Shown here piece after piece: positions 17,751 to 24,897 of a stretch of DNA of 33,192 nt; positions within the stretch are counted from its first letter, which is position 1, and each line of letters begins with the position of its first letter. A program made the translations under genes and the position numbers. The stretch comes from Thetidibacter halocola. Its GTDB lineage: Bacteria; Pseudomonadota; Alphaproteobacteria; Rhodobacterales; Rhodobacteraceae. The notes under the pieces are model-generated. The model did not search any database. It saw only the letters and a program-made list of their open reading frames with translations, and was not told the DNA's origin. Location of the stretch: NCBI RefSeq assembly GCF_018224955.1, contig NZ_JAGTUU010000014.1, forward strand, positions 1-33,192, given 5' to 3'.

Positions 17751-18410
17751 GCCGGCTTCCTTCCATCTGTGCGTTCAACGTGCGCACCATCACCGCTTCG
17801 ATCTCGGGCAGGATCTCGGCCGCGATCAGGGCGTTGACGCCCAGCGCATGGCCCAGGGCGAGGGCCGCGCCCATGTCCCATCCTATGACGGCGCCAGGGG
17901 CGATGCGCAGCTGGCCGCCGAGCCGCTGCACCAGGTCCCAGACCTGCCAGCCTTCAACGGTCAGCGGCTGGTTCAGCCGTGCCGGGCAGTCGGGGCAGGG
18001 CCCGGCGCAGGCGGCGCAGTATCCGTCGCCCCCGCCGAAGGACCACTCGGCGAGAGCGCGGAGGCGTTTTTTTCCTGATCCAGCATCAGGCCGCGGGCAA
18101 CGTACTGCGCCTGGAAGGCCTCGAAGACCGGCCAGATCTCCAGCAGCGCGTCGATCCCGGCCGGGCTGACGGGCACAAGATTGCCGGTATCGTCGCCGAC
18201 ACCGTCCCAGTCGAGCACCGCGCGGCGGGCGACGGCCTTGGCCATGGTCAGCGCCATGTCCTCCTGACTGGACGCCTCCGGCAGGCCGTCGATCGCCGGA
18301 TCGGCGCGGGCCGAGACCATGAGGGCCGTGGTCAGAGGGGCCACCAGAACCCGCAGGCCGGGGAGAAGGTCCAGCCATTCAGGCCGGTTCGAGAGGTTCA
18401 GCCGGATCAT
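17743..18410 (-). CDS. Tail assembly chaperone long form (gpGT-like), -1 frameshift product
   Basis: A predicted fusion made by a -1 shift at A_AAA_AAC (18066-18072). It shares residues 1-114 with the short chaperone, then continues EKKRLRALAEWSFGGGDGY. Next comes a cysteine cluster CAACAGPCPDC, then VWDLVQRLGGQLRIAPGAVIGWD and a helical end closing with MEGSRHG. This second frame has convincing protein-like sequence, and its stop overlaps the tape-measure start (ATG 17750). In lambda the GT fusion bridges the tape measure and tail-tube subunits. The exact family (DUF1799-like) is my recollection. Confidence 0.85.
17973..18410 (-). CDS. Tail assembly chaperone short form (gpG-like)
   Basis: A 145-aa protein that starts MIRLNLSNRPEWLDLLPGLRVLVAPLTTALMVSAR. 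It lies between the tail tube and tape-measure genes, where lambda gpG-type chaperones sit. The helical middle (IDALLEIWPVFEAFQAQYVARGLMLDQEKN) precedes a Pro/Ala-rich tail with little structure, which is the part replaced in the longer frameshifted form. It begins 3 bp after the tail tube stop. Confidence 0.85.
   Translation of the reverse strand: MIRLNLSNRPEWLDLLPGLRVLVAPLTTALMVSARADPAIDGLPEASSQEDMALTMAKAVARRAVLDWDGVGDDTGNLVPVSPAGIDALLEIWPVFEAFQAQYVARGLMLDQEKNASALSPSGPSAGATDTAPPAPGPAPTARHG
18066..18072 (-). promoter_or_regulatory. Programmed -1 ribosomal frameshift site A_AAA_AAC
   Basis: On the minus strand the zero frame reads CAG GAA AAA AAC GCC, giving the canonical heptamer A_AAA_AAC. 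Slipping back one base joins the gpG-like frame to the gpT-like frame in tail assembly chaperones, a mechanism conserved across long-tailed phages. The downstream frame is open to 17743. Confidence 0.85.
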
Positions 18411-18412
18411 GG

Positions 18413-19351
18413 TCAGTATCCCGAAACGCTGTTGATGAGAGTGGCGGTGCAGAGGCGGGCGGGGCTGGTTCCCCTGGCCGCCTGCCAGTCGAAGCTGGCC
18501 TGGATGCCCTGCGGGCCGGCGATTTCCACGCGCGGGAGGGGCAGGTAGACGGCGTGCGCCGTGAAGGTGAAACCCTCGCCGGACAAGAGCCCGTAACTGA
18601 ACATCAGTTCGCAGGGCTCGCCATTGATTGCCTGTGTCACCAGCGTGTCATCGGCGAAGCGCACCTCGATCCGGCCCGTGAGGGCGGCCATGCCGGGATC
18701 GGCGCCTTCGATCTTGCCGTCATTGCGGATGGTCTCGATCCGGTCGAGTCCGTTGGCATAGGTGATCTCGGCAGAGACCACGTTACCGAGGGCCGACCCG
18801 TTCCGCATGATCACCCCGTTGAAATGACCAAAGCGCGTGAGCCCCAGCTCCGCCACCGTGCCGGTCGTTGGGCTCGTCGTGACAGCCTCGCCCTGTGCGA
18901 CCAGACGCGCCGTCGCGGTCAGCAGGCCAGAGCGCCCCATCTGCCAGCTCAGCTGATCGAGCACGCAGCCGGCATACATCGCGTGGCGCGGCACCTCCGG
19001 CAGGCCAACCTCGATCGCTATCGAGGGCAGGGCCCAGCTGCCCGATCGGAACTCGTGGGTGTAGGGACCGGAACCCGAGGTGTCCGGATCCCCGAAGGCG
19101 GCCTTCAGCCAGAAGCCCAGCGCCTCGGCATCCAGCGGTACAACCACGTCGCCATCGGCCGTGACCGCGTCCTTGACCGGGGCGAGGGGATCGCGGCCGT
19201 AACCCAGAAGCTCGGAGTTGAGCAGCGGCTGTTCGGCGCCGAGCGTAGTGCTGGCGAAGGGCATCTTCGTGTAACCGCTGGTGGGCGGCGTGCCATAGGT
19301 CGTCTCGAACGCAAGCGCCATCTGCGCCCGCGCGCCCTGTGCGCGTGCCAT
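18413..19351 (-). CDS. Major tail tube protein
   Basis: A 312-aa protein that fits the phage tail tube families of alphaproteobacterial siphoviruses. The start MARAQGARAQMALAFETTYG and the GYTKMPFASTTLGAEQPLLNSELLGYGRD segment are typical. The middle has PLDAEALGFWLKAAFGDP followed by many short strands. It polymerises around the tape measure to form the tube. AAGGAG precedes ATG 19351. The position just upstream of the chaperone pair supports the call. Confidence 0.88.
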   Translation of the reverse strand: MARAQGARAQMALAFETTYGTPPTSGYTKMPFASTTLGAEQPLLNSELLGYGRDPLAPVKDAVTADGDVVVPLDAEALGFWLKAAFGDPDTSGSGPYTHEFRSGSWALPSIAIEVGLPEVPRHAMYAGCVLDQLSWQMGRSGLLTATARLVAQGEAVTTSPTTGTVAELGLTRFGHFNGVIMRNGSALGNVVSAEITYANGLDRIETIRNDGKIEGADPGMAALTGRIEVRFADDTLVTQAINGEPCELMFSYGLLSGEGFTFTAHAVYLPLPRVEIAGPQGIQASFDWQAARGTSPARLCTATLINSVSGY

Positions 19352-19457
19352 GAAGAGTTTCTCCTTTCCTCGAAAGTCTGTAATTCGGCCTGACGTGAGG
19401 TTTGGAACCTCGAGATTTCAGCGACCGTATGGTCCGAAGCACGATTGGGAAAACACC

Positions 19458-19661
19458 ATGAGCGAGTCAGTCTTTCAGATCATCTTGATGCTGGCTGCTC
19501 TGTTATTTCTGCTCTGGTTGTTCATCCTGCTGCCAGCTGGCATGGCGACCAATCGCGGTCGCAGTGCCTTCGGATGGGTGCTGGTCAGTGTGTTGTTTTC
19601 ACCGATCCTCGCTTGCCTTCTTCTTTGGCTGTTGGGGGACAAACCGAACGGGCGAGGCTGA
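19458..19661 (+). CDS. Two-TM small membrane protein (plus-strand moron)
   Basis: A 67-aa protein with two hydrophobic helices, about residues 6-26 (FQIILMLAALLFLLWLFILLP) and 40-59 (WVLVSVLFSPILACLLLWLL). Between them is a polar loop MATNRGRSAFG. This RGRS-xxGW-xxxS-xxxSP pattern is common in small bacterial membrane proteins, but its function is unknown to me. It is on the plus strand between the tail tube and tail terminator genes, so it is expressed separately, as morons are. The ribosome site (GGGAAAA) is weak. A superinfection-exclusion role is possible but only a guess. Confidence 0.6.
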   Translation: MSESVFQIILMLAALLFLLWLFILLPAGMATNRGRSAFGWVLVSVLFSPILACLLLWLLGDKPNGRG

Positions 19662-19669
19662 ATACCGCA

Positions 19670-20092
19670 TCACAGCAAGGGACCAGCTGTAGAGTAATGC
19701 AAGACGACGGTGATCACCGCCGCCTTCAGTGTGGCGGCGCCCTCGACGGGCAGATCAATCGGGGCCGGGGCCTCTGGTTCGACCCAGTCGCAGAGCCCGC
19801 CCAGCGTCCGGTCAGCCTCCAGTGCCGTGCCGATCTCGGCGACCAGGGCGTCGAAGGTGCCGGCTCGGCCGGTACCCGCCTGGATGACGACCTCCAGTTC
19901 TGCCCGGTGCTGGTAGTGGTAGCGCAGAGGCGAGAGCGTGACCTCCGGTTCGCCCGGCTGGCCGTCCCGCAGGATGATCAGGCCCGCCGCAGAAATCCGT
20001 TCAGGCAGGACCTCGTCACGCAGAACCTGGGCAGCAAGCGGCTGTAGCCGCGCGTGCAGCGCGGCGAGGATGGTTTCGCGGATGGTGGGCAT
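19670..20092 (-). CDS. Tail terminator/completion-like protein
   Basis: A 140-aa protein (MPTIRETILAALHARLQPL at the start). The region RISAAGLIILRDGQPGEPEVTLSPLRYHYQHRAELEVVIQ, then TLGGLCDWVEPEAPAPIDLPVEGA, has the alternating pattern of tail terminator proteins that cap the tube (lambda gpU-like fold). It precedes the tail tube gene in the operon, as expected. The family is assigned from position and pattern. Confidence 0.75.
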   Translation of the reverse strand: MPTIRETILAALHARLQPLAAQVLRDEVLPERISAAGLIILRDGQPGEPEVTLSPLRYHYQHRAELEVVIQAGTGRAGTFDALVAEIGTALEADRTLGGLCDWVEPEAPAPIDLPVEGAATLKAAVITVVLHYSTAGPLL

Positions 20093-20199
20093 TTGGCGTT
20101 TCTCACGTGGAAGTTCAGATCAGGCCAACTTAGCAACTTGCGCCTTCTGCCCTGGGATGCTGAACATTCTGCCGAAAGGCTTAACTAGCGGATAGGAGT

Positions 20200-20853
20200 A
20201 TGATTTTGGCTAAGCAGCCCGAGAGTGTTACAGCCCTTGATGACTTGGGCCGCGTCCGTCTCTCCAAGTCATTTTTCATGCGTGAGTTTCTCTACAGCGA
20301 AGTCGCAAACCTCCATGGTATCCCGAACATCCCGGACGACCCAGACCTCGCTGTAGCGGTTGGTAAGCGCCTCTGTGAGGAACTTCTCGAACCGCTACAT
20401 GCGACGTTCGGGAAGGTTGTCATTCGATCAGCCTACCGGTCGTGTGCAGTGAACGGCTTTTGCAACGAGCAACAGCGAGCCAAGAAGAAGGGGTATACCT
20501 GCGCATCGAATGAAGCGAATTTTGCAGGCCATATCTGGGATAGGCGGGACGCCAATGGTTTAGCGGGGGCGACGGCCTGTATCGTCATCCCTTGGTTTGC
20601 GGACCGCTATGAAAACGGCGAAGACTGGCGCGCCCTGGCATGGTGGATTCACGACCATCTTCCTTATTCGAGCATGTACTTCTTTCCCCGACTGTCGGCC
20701 TTCAACATTTCGTGGCATGAAGAGCCTGCCAAGCGGATAAGCAGTTACATCGAGCCGAAGGGTTGCCTGACCAAGCCAGGCATGGACAACAACACGGGCA
20801 GTCATGCGGAGTGGTATGCCGGCTTCCCGGAACTTGCCGTGCAGTCTGCCTAG
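20200..20853 (+). CDS. DD-peptidase/Hedgehog-fold (M15-like) cargo protein
   Basis: A 217-aa protein related to the M15 zinc peptidase fold. It has SKSFFMREFLYSEVANLHG at the start, then the hallmark IRSAYRS (75-81), His111 (AGHIWD), and His173 in NISWHEEP as candidate zinc ligands. The position that carries Asp in true endolysins appears as Cys127 in GATACIVIP, so the site may be altered. It is unlike the lysis M15 enzyme at 6100-6774. There is no signal peptide, so it probably acts in the cytoplasm. AGGAG lies one base before ATG 20200, and TTG 20206 would have better spacing. It is plus-strand cargo with more AT than its neighbours. Function unknown. Confidence 0.65.
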   Translation: MILAKQPESVTALDDLGRVRLSKSFFMREFLYSEVANLHGIPNIPDDPDLAVAVGKRLCEELLEPLHATFGKVVIRSAYRSCAVNGFCNEQQRAKKKGYTCASNEANFAGHIWDRRDANGLAGATACIVIPWFADRYENGEDWRALAWWIHDHLPYSSMYFFPRLSAFNISWHEEPAKRISSYIEPKGCLTKPGMDNNTGSHAEWYAGFPELAVQSA

Positions 20854-20867
20854 GCACGCTGCTCAAC

Positions 20868-21040
20868 TCACCTCACGACGATCCATCCCGGTACGCGGTC
20901 CATGACCTGCTCCGCATACGGCTCCGGATCAACTCGCCTCCACCACTTGACCTGCGGGAAGAGTATGAAGATCGGCAGGGTGGTCGTCCCTCGGCCGGTC
21001 TTAGACCGCGACGCCACTGAGCTGCGAGAACGGTTTCGCA
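20868..21040 (-). pseudogene. C-terminal remnant of a second DUF6441 (gp10-like) gene
   Basis: On the minus strand this stretch encodes SVASRSKTGRGTTTLPIF, then ILFPQVKWWRRVDPEPYAEQ, then VMDRVPGWIVVR and a TGA stop at 20868. The intact gene at 22084-22707 ends VASRSKTGRGLTTVPIFLLV, then PQVRLRKRLDLVRDAERA, then IDGVPGRIVAGWVVR. The match is clear at protein level but diverged in DNA, so it is a piece of another allele and not a recent duplication. The 5' limit (about 21040) is approximate. Confidence 0.8.
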
Positions 21041-21141
21041 TGTGGAACGTAGGACATCAGCCCGAAAGAGATGACGAAGCCAGATTTCAGAACCTTCGCG
21101 CTACGTGGCTGGCTACTGACACGCATTTGCATTGCCGACAT

Positions 21142-21966
21142 CTAGTTCAATGGCGCTCCCTGGCTGCTATGCATGGCTTCATAGAACTCGCACCCAGCGC
21201 CACGCCTGATCGTGGACATACACTTCTCATCGTGGAAAACGCTTCTTCCGCGAAGGTGCTGCTCGAGGTCTAGTCTGCGCCTTCCAACGAAGCGTGACCG
21301 GCCATGCGCCCGTTTCTTCTCACTCGGAATGCGCACGAAGTCCGTGGTCAACGCGCTGGATTTGTCCGTTTCGAAGATCGAAACGATCAATCCATTCTTG
21401 ACTCCAACAATGCAGTCGACACGGGACGAACGCGCGACAGATAGCCCCCAATCTCCAAGCGTCGCCTGTGCAAGCTGATTTTCATCGTCGGACTCAAGCA
21501 ATGAGCTCGTGTTCTGTCGGTTCAGGCTGACAAAGAGTATATTGCCTCGGAAGAGCGGGATATCTCCTCTTTGTATGGGATGATCGTATGCTTCGTTGAT
21601 CTGATTGCTGCTCAGCCACAAATTCTGATCGCCATGTCCAGATACCTTGTTGGTATCGCCGAGAAGTGGAATGAGAACAGCTTCAATTGCGTGAGCCTCG
21701 TCATCGCTCAGTCCATGGGCGACGACAAAGACCTCGACATCGAGGCCACAACGGTGGATCTCGCGAATTCTGCCGAGTTTGTGTTCTCCTTCGTCAAGTG
21801 GTTCTTCACCCTTGCCGCGCGCCACATGGGCATGATTGAAACAGCGGTTCCCATTGCCCTTGCCGATATAAAACACTCGATCCCGCAATGCGCCGTCTAA
21901 TCTGGGATCTGCCAAGGCGTAAACATATGCATCGAGCTTGGCTGTGACCATTGCATTGAATTGCAT
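21142..21966 (-). CDS. GIY-YIG nuclease domain protein (LEM3-like)
   Basis: A 274-aa protein with an N-terminal GIY-YIG domain: YVYAL (14-18), FYIGKGNGNR (32-41) with the conserved Arg41, Glu95 in AIEAVLI and Asn106 in GDTN. These are the usual catalytic positions. The wide spacing and the GKGNGNR form resemble the LEM3-like subgroup. The C-terminal ~150 residues (from RGDIPLFRGNILFVSL through SRVDCIVGVKNGLIVSIFE) have no domain I recognise. ATG 21966 follows CGAGGAGAAACCCT. It lies in a cargo block between the tail terminator and DUF6441 genes. It could be a homing or defence-type nuclease. Confidence 0.8.
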   Translation of the reverse strand: MQFNAMVTAKLDAYVYALADPRLDGALRDRVFYIGKGNGNRCFNHAHVARGKGEEPLDEGEHKLGRIREIHRCGLDVEVFVVAHGLSDDEAHAIEAVLIPLLGDTNKVSGHGDQNLWLSSNQINEAYDHPIQRGDIPLFRGNILFVSLNRQNTSSLLESDDENQLAQATLGDWGLSVARSSRVDCIVGVKNGLIVSIFETDKSSALTTDFVRIPSEKKRAHGRSRFVGRRRLDLEQHLRGRSVFHDEKCMSTIRRGAGCEFYEAMHSSQGAPLN

Positions 21967-22042
21967 AGGGTTTCTCCTCGGCATGGCACCCTTTGCGGTA
22001 GAAAGAACGCTCTGGTTGTCATGAGTCAAGTTTGGCTATCCC

Positions 22043-22057
22043 CAAATTAACAATTTG
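22043..22057. promoter_or_regulatory. CAAAT-N5-ATTTG dyad upstream of the GIY-YIG gene
   Basis: A perfect 5-bp inverted repeat in an AT-rich patch about 75 bp before the GIY-YIG start. It may be an operator or part of the cargo promoter. Weak evidence. Confidence 0.3.
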
Positions 22058-22083
22058 CGGCGATTGTTGTCGTAAGGCTCTTA

Positions 22084-22707
22084 CTATCTGACAACCCACC
22101 CCGCCACGATCCGCCCTGGCACTCCGTCGATCGCGCGTTCCGCATCCCTGACCAGATCCAGTCGCTTGCGCAGCCTGACCTGCGGCACCAGCAGGAAAAT
22201 CGGCACCGTGGTCAGCCCGCGACCGGTCTTCGAGCGGGACGCCACCGCGCGTCCCTTGCTGTTCAGCCGCCCCTCTGCCACGAGCAGGCTCGGGCCCCGT
22301 CGACGATAGATGAACCGCAGTCGCAGCCCCGTGCGGCGCTCCCATTCGCCGGGGGTGATGCGCCCGCCGCGCGTGGATTTGCCTGCCGCCGCTGTGGGGA
22401 TCGCCAGCCAGAACCCATCGCGCGAGCGGATCAGCGGACCGGTGTCATGCGCACCGACGATCACCGGCGCCTTCGACCAGACCAGCGCGGCGGCGTTCAG
22501 GCTCTCGCCGCCTTTGGGATAGGTTGCCAGCCTGATCGAGTTCGCCAGCCGGTTGCCCAGCCCCGCGCCGGTGATCTGGCTTCGCCAGGCGGATTTGAGA
22601 CCCGCACCGGCCTCGCGCATGGCATTGGTGATGGCCTTTTCGCCGGCGCGGATCTCGGCCTGCATCAGGGCCGCGAGATCCGGGCTGATCTCGAGCTTCA
22701 GCTTCAT
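22084..22707 (-). CDS. DUF6441 family / HK97 gp10-like tail completion protein
   Basis: A 207-aa protein with MKLKLEISPDLAALMQAEIR at the start, then AMREAGAGLKSAWRSQI and the LANSIRLATYPKGGESLNAAALVWSKAP segment typical of the DUF6441/gp10-like group. The end is VASRSKTGRGLTTVPIFLLV followed by a basic helix and VPGRIVAGWVVR. It probably helps close the tail or join it to the head. Its start overlaps the connector gene by 4 bp. In the ancestral order the tail terminator should follow directly, but a 2-kb cargo block separates them. Confidence 0.85.
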   Translation of the reverse strand: MKLKLEISPDLAALMQAEIRAGEKAITNAMREAGAGLKSAWRSQITGAGLGNRLANSIRLATYPKGGESLNAAALVWSKAPVIVGAHDTGPLIRSRDGFWLAIPTAAAGKSTRGGRITPGEWERRTGLRLRFIYRRRGPSLLVAEGRLNSKGRAVASRSKTGRGLTTVPIFLLVPQVRLRKRLDLVRDAERAIDGVPGRIVAGWVVR

Positions 22708-23018
22708 TCTGGCCTCAGGTTCAGCGTCCAGATCAGCCGCTCGCGGTCGCGCAGGGGCTCGCCCTGGATCACGTGACTGTCGGTACCGATGACGATCAGA
22801 TCGCCGGGGCGTGGGTCGGGAAGGTCGGCGATGCGCACGTCCACCACGGTCGTGTCGCTGACCAAGCGCCCGGCGCCGAAGTCGGTGACGCTATCGGGCG
22901 CGCGGGCAATGATGCGGATCTGGCGCTCGTCGGACGTGGTGGCGGAGATCCAGAGCGCCGGTGCCGCCATGGACGCATGGGTGAAGATGCGATCCATGGC
23001 GGCGGCAAAGACGGACAT
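22704..23018 (-). CDS. Head-tail connector/attachment protein (lambda FII-like)
   Basis: A 104-aa protein (MSVFAAAMDRIFTHASMAAPALW) with a strand-rich second half, VVDVRIADLPDPRPGDLIVIGTDSHVIQGEPLRDRERLIWTLNLRPE. This is the usual pattern of small head-tail joining proteins with an oligomeric barrel. It lies between the capsid and DUF6441 genes. It is expected to extend the connector below the portal and gpW-like ring. Confidence 0.82.
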   Translation of the reverse strand: MSVFAAAMDRIFTHASMAAPALWISATTSDERQIRIIARAPDSVTDFGAGRLVSDTTVVDVRIADLPDPRPGDLIVIGTDSHVIQGEPLRDRERLIWTLNLRPE

Positions 23019-23029
23019 GGGATAGCCCG

Positions 23030-24052
23030 TCAGTTCGAGGTGGGCAGGCGGATTGCCAGCCGCGGTCGCTTGTTGACCGGCAGGATCGAGGCCTCGGTCA
23101 TGATGTCGATCCAGCGGCCCTTCTCGTCGAGATGCTGGCGGGCATAGAGCGGCAGGCCGATCGTGTTGGCGGTTTCCAGCAGGTTGGCCGGGCCGCCATA
23201 GGTCGTGAACGTGTCCATCGTTCCGAGCGGAAAGGCGATCCCTTCACTCGCCGGGACCAGCCGTTCGGTGGCCTTGGTCGAGAGCGTGACGGTGCCCGCG
23301 TATTCCTCGAACAGGATCCCGCCGAAGGGGAAGTTGCGGCGTACATCTTCGCGGAGCGGCTGGGCGCCGGTCGCGGCGTAGAACTTGTAGGCCTCCTCGA
23401 CCTTCGGGTGGCTGATCAGCTTGTCGAAGAACTCGCGGCTGACCAGCGCATGGACCGAGGTCATGGCCTCGCCCAGCAGGTTGTCCTCGATGGCGCGCAG
23501 CACCTCGCGCACCTTGCCCTGCACGTTGGTGCCGGCGGTGCCGAGCACGAAGTCCACCGAGATCTGCACAAGGCCGAACTCGGTGAAGTAGTCATAGAGC
23601 GTGGTGCCCGCGCCATCCTTCACGATGCCGCGCAGCGCGTTCATCTCCATGTATTCCCGGGTCTGGGCATGCTTGCGGCGCATCAGCAGGAGCTTGCGGT
23701 TCATCACCTCGACCAGCGGGTCGGCCGCGTCAAACGCGCCAAGCCCGGGCTGGCCCTGGATGTCGGCGGGCAGGATCACATCGTCATGCGGGATCCAGGG
23801 CAGGGCGAAGCTGCGCATCGAGCGCCCCTCGCGCGTGCCGACGGTGGCGGGACCGCCGAGGGGAACGGAGGGCAGAAGGCTCAGCACGCCCTCGTATTGC
23901 TCGATGATCACCGAGCGCTGGCTGACGCCTTCGAAGCGGAAGAGGCCGATTTGCGCGAGGCGGGTGTAGAGATTGGGCAGGATGTTGATGGCCTGCGTCA
24001 TCTCGGCCAGCGAATAGCCGCCGGCGTCAAACGGATTGCGGACAAGGGTCAT
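23030..24052 (-). CDS. Major capsid protein E (lambda gpE family)
   Basis: A 340-aa capsid protein of the Phage_cap_E type, which adopts the HK97 fold. Diagnostic parts are SLAEMTQAINILPNLYTRLAQIGLF near the start, VSQRSVIIEQYEGVLSLLPS, then RSFALPWIPHDDVILPADIQG. Near the C-terminal end is ATNGL-type surface sequence, here LETANTIGLPLYARQHLDEKG. The length equals that of lambda gpE (341 aa). It follows the decoration protein gene and appears intact. Confidence 0.93.
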   Translation of the reverse strand: MTLVRNPFDAGGYSLAEMTQAINILPNLYTRLAQIGLFRFEGVSQRSVIIEQYEGVLSLLPSVPLGGPATVGTREGRSMRSFALPWIPHDDVILPADIQGQPGLGAFDAADPLVEVMNRKLLLMRRKHAQTREYMEMNALRGIVKDGAGTTLYDYFTEFGLVQISVDFVLGTAGTNVQGKVREVLRAIEDNLLGEAMTSVHALVSREFFDKLISHPKVEEAYKFYAATGAQPLREDVRRNFPFGGILFEEYAGTVTLSTKATERLVPASEGIAFPLGTMDTFTTYGGPANLLETANTIGLPLYARQHLDEKGRWIDIMTEASILPVNKRPRLAIRLPTSN

Positions 24053-24076
24053 GGGGGTGCTCCGGGGGAGAGGGGA

Positions 24077-24457
24077 TCAGACGCCGTCGCGGGCGATGAT
24101 GCCGAGGTCGGCCAGCTGACCGAGCTTGGCGGTGATCTTGGCGGCATCATCGACGCTGCCGTCGTAGGCGAGCTCCGCGCGCGAGACGATGGCGGGGCCG
24201 CGGGCGACAACGATGCCCACGGCATCGGCCAGCGTGGCGTCGACGGCATAGAGCAGGACGCCGGTGGCGGTCTCGGCACCATTGCTGCCGGCCGCACTTG
24301 ACAGCGTGTGCTTGCCACTGGCGGTGATCTTCCCCAGCACGGAGCCGACCGGGTAGGGAATGCCCGCGAGCAGCGTGACCACCTCGCGGGTGTAGTTCGG
24401 GTTGACCTCGTATTTGAGGACATCGCCCATGCTGGGCGGTTCCGTCAGGACGGGCAT
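24077..24457 (-). CDS. Head decoration protein (lambda gpD family)
   Basis: A 126-aa protein, close to lambda gpD in length, with VNPNYTREVVTLLAGIPYPVGSVLGKIT, the GAETATGVLLYAVDATLA core and a C-terminal VVARGPAIVSRAELAYDG strand region. It trims the expanded capsid lattice and stabilises DNA-filled heads. It lies between the protease/scaffold gene and the major capsid gene, the lambda C-D-E order. Confidence 0.92.
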   Translation of the reverse strand: MPVLTEPPSMGDVLKYEVNPNYTREVVTLLAGIPYPVGSVLGKITASGKHTLSSAAGSNGAETATGVLLYAVDATLADAVGIVVARGPAIVSRAELAYDGSVDDAAKITAKLGQLADLGIIARDGV

Positions 24458-24513
24458 GGTTCAGTCTCCGGGTTGGGGGATTGGGAAGGGCGCGGCTGGA
24501 CCCGGCGCCGGGA

Positions 24514-24897
24514 TCAGCGCGGGGCGGCGGCCGCCTTCTTTGCGGCGGTGACGATCGGGCTTTCCTTCGTGCCGGCCGCGGGGGCGGCGGCGACGATGGC
24601 CGCGGCATCGCTGCGTGCGGCGAGATCGGCCAGCACCTTTGTGCGCAGGGCTTCGGGCTTCACACCGCGCGCGACGGCGTCGGCCGCGTCGATCTGCACA
24701 CCCAGCCGGGCGGCCTGCGCACAGACCTGGGCGACTTCAGCTGCCTCGGCGCGGATCGCTTCGGGGGTGAGCGTCGCCGCGTCCGGCGTCTGTGGTGTGA
24801 CTGCCGCGGGTGCGACCGGTGCAGGAATGGGACTCGCAGCGCTTGCAACCGGCACAGTGGTAGCCGCTACGGTGTTTTCTTCGGATGTCGTGGTCAT
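24514..24897 (-). CDS. Possible nested scaffold protein (Nu3-like), in-frame internal start
   Basis: Within the protease gene an in-frame ATG at 24897 (MTTTSEENTVAATTVPV) is preceded by AAAGGG at a suitable distance. It begins exactly where the protease domain ends and the Ala/Pro-rich helical tail starts. Lambda makes its Nu3 scaffold the same way, from an internal start in gene C. Inferred from layout only. Confidence 0.45.
   Translation of the reverse strand: MTTTSEENTVAATTVPVASAASPIPAPVAPAAVTPQTPDAATLTPEAIRAEAAEVAQVCAQAARLGVQIDAADAVARGVKPEALRTKVLADLAARSDAAAIVAAAPAAGTKESPIVTAAKKAAAAPR

Noticed and set aside
21212-21900. Plus-strand frames opposite the GIY-YIG gene
   Set aside because: No ribosome sites or motifs; the minus strand has an intact catalytic pattern.
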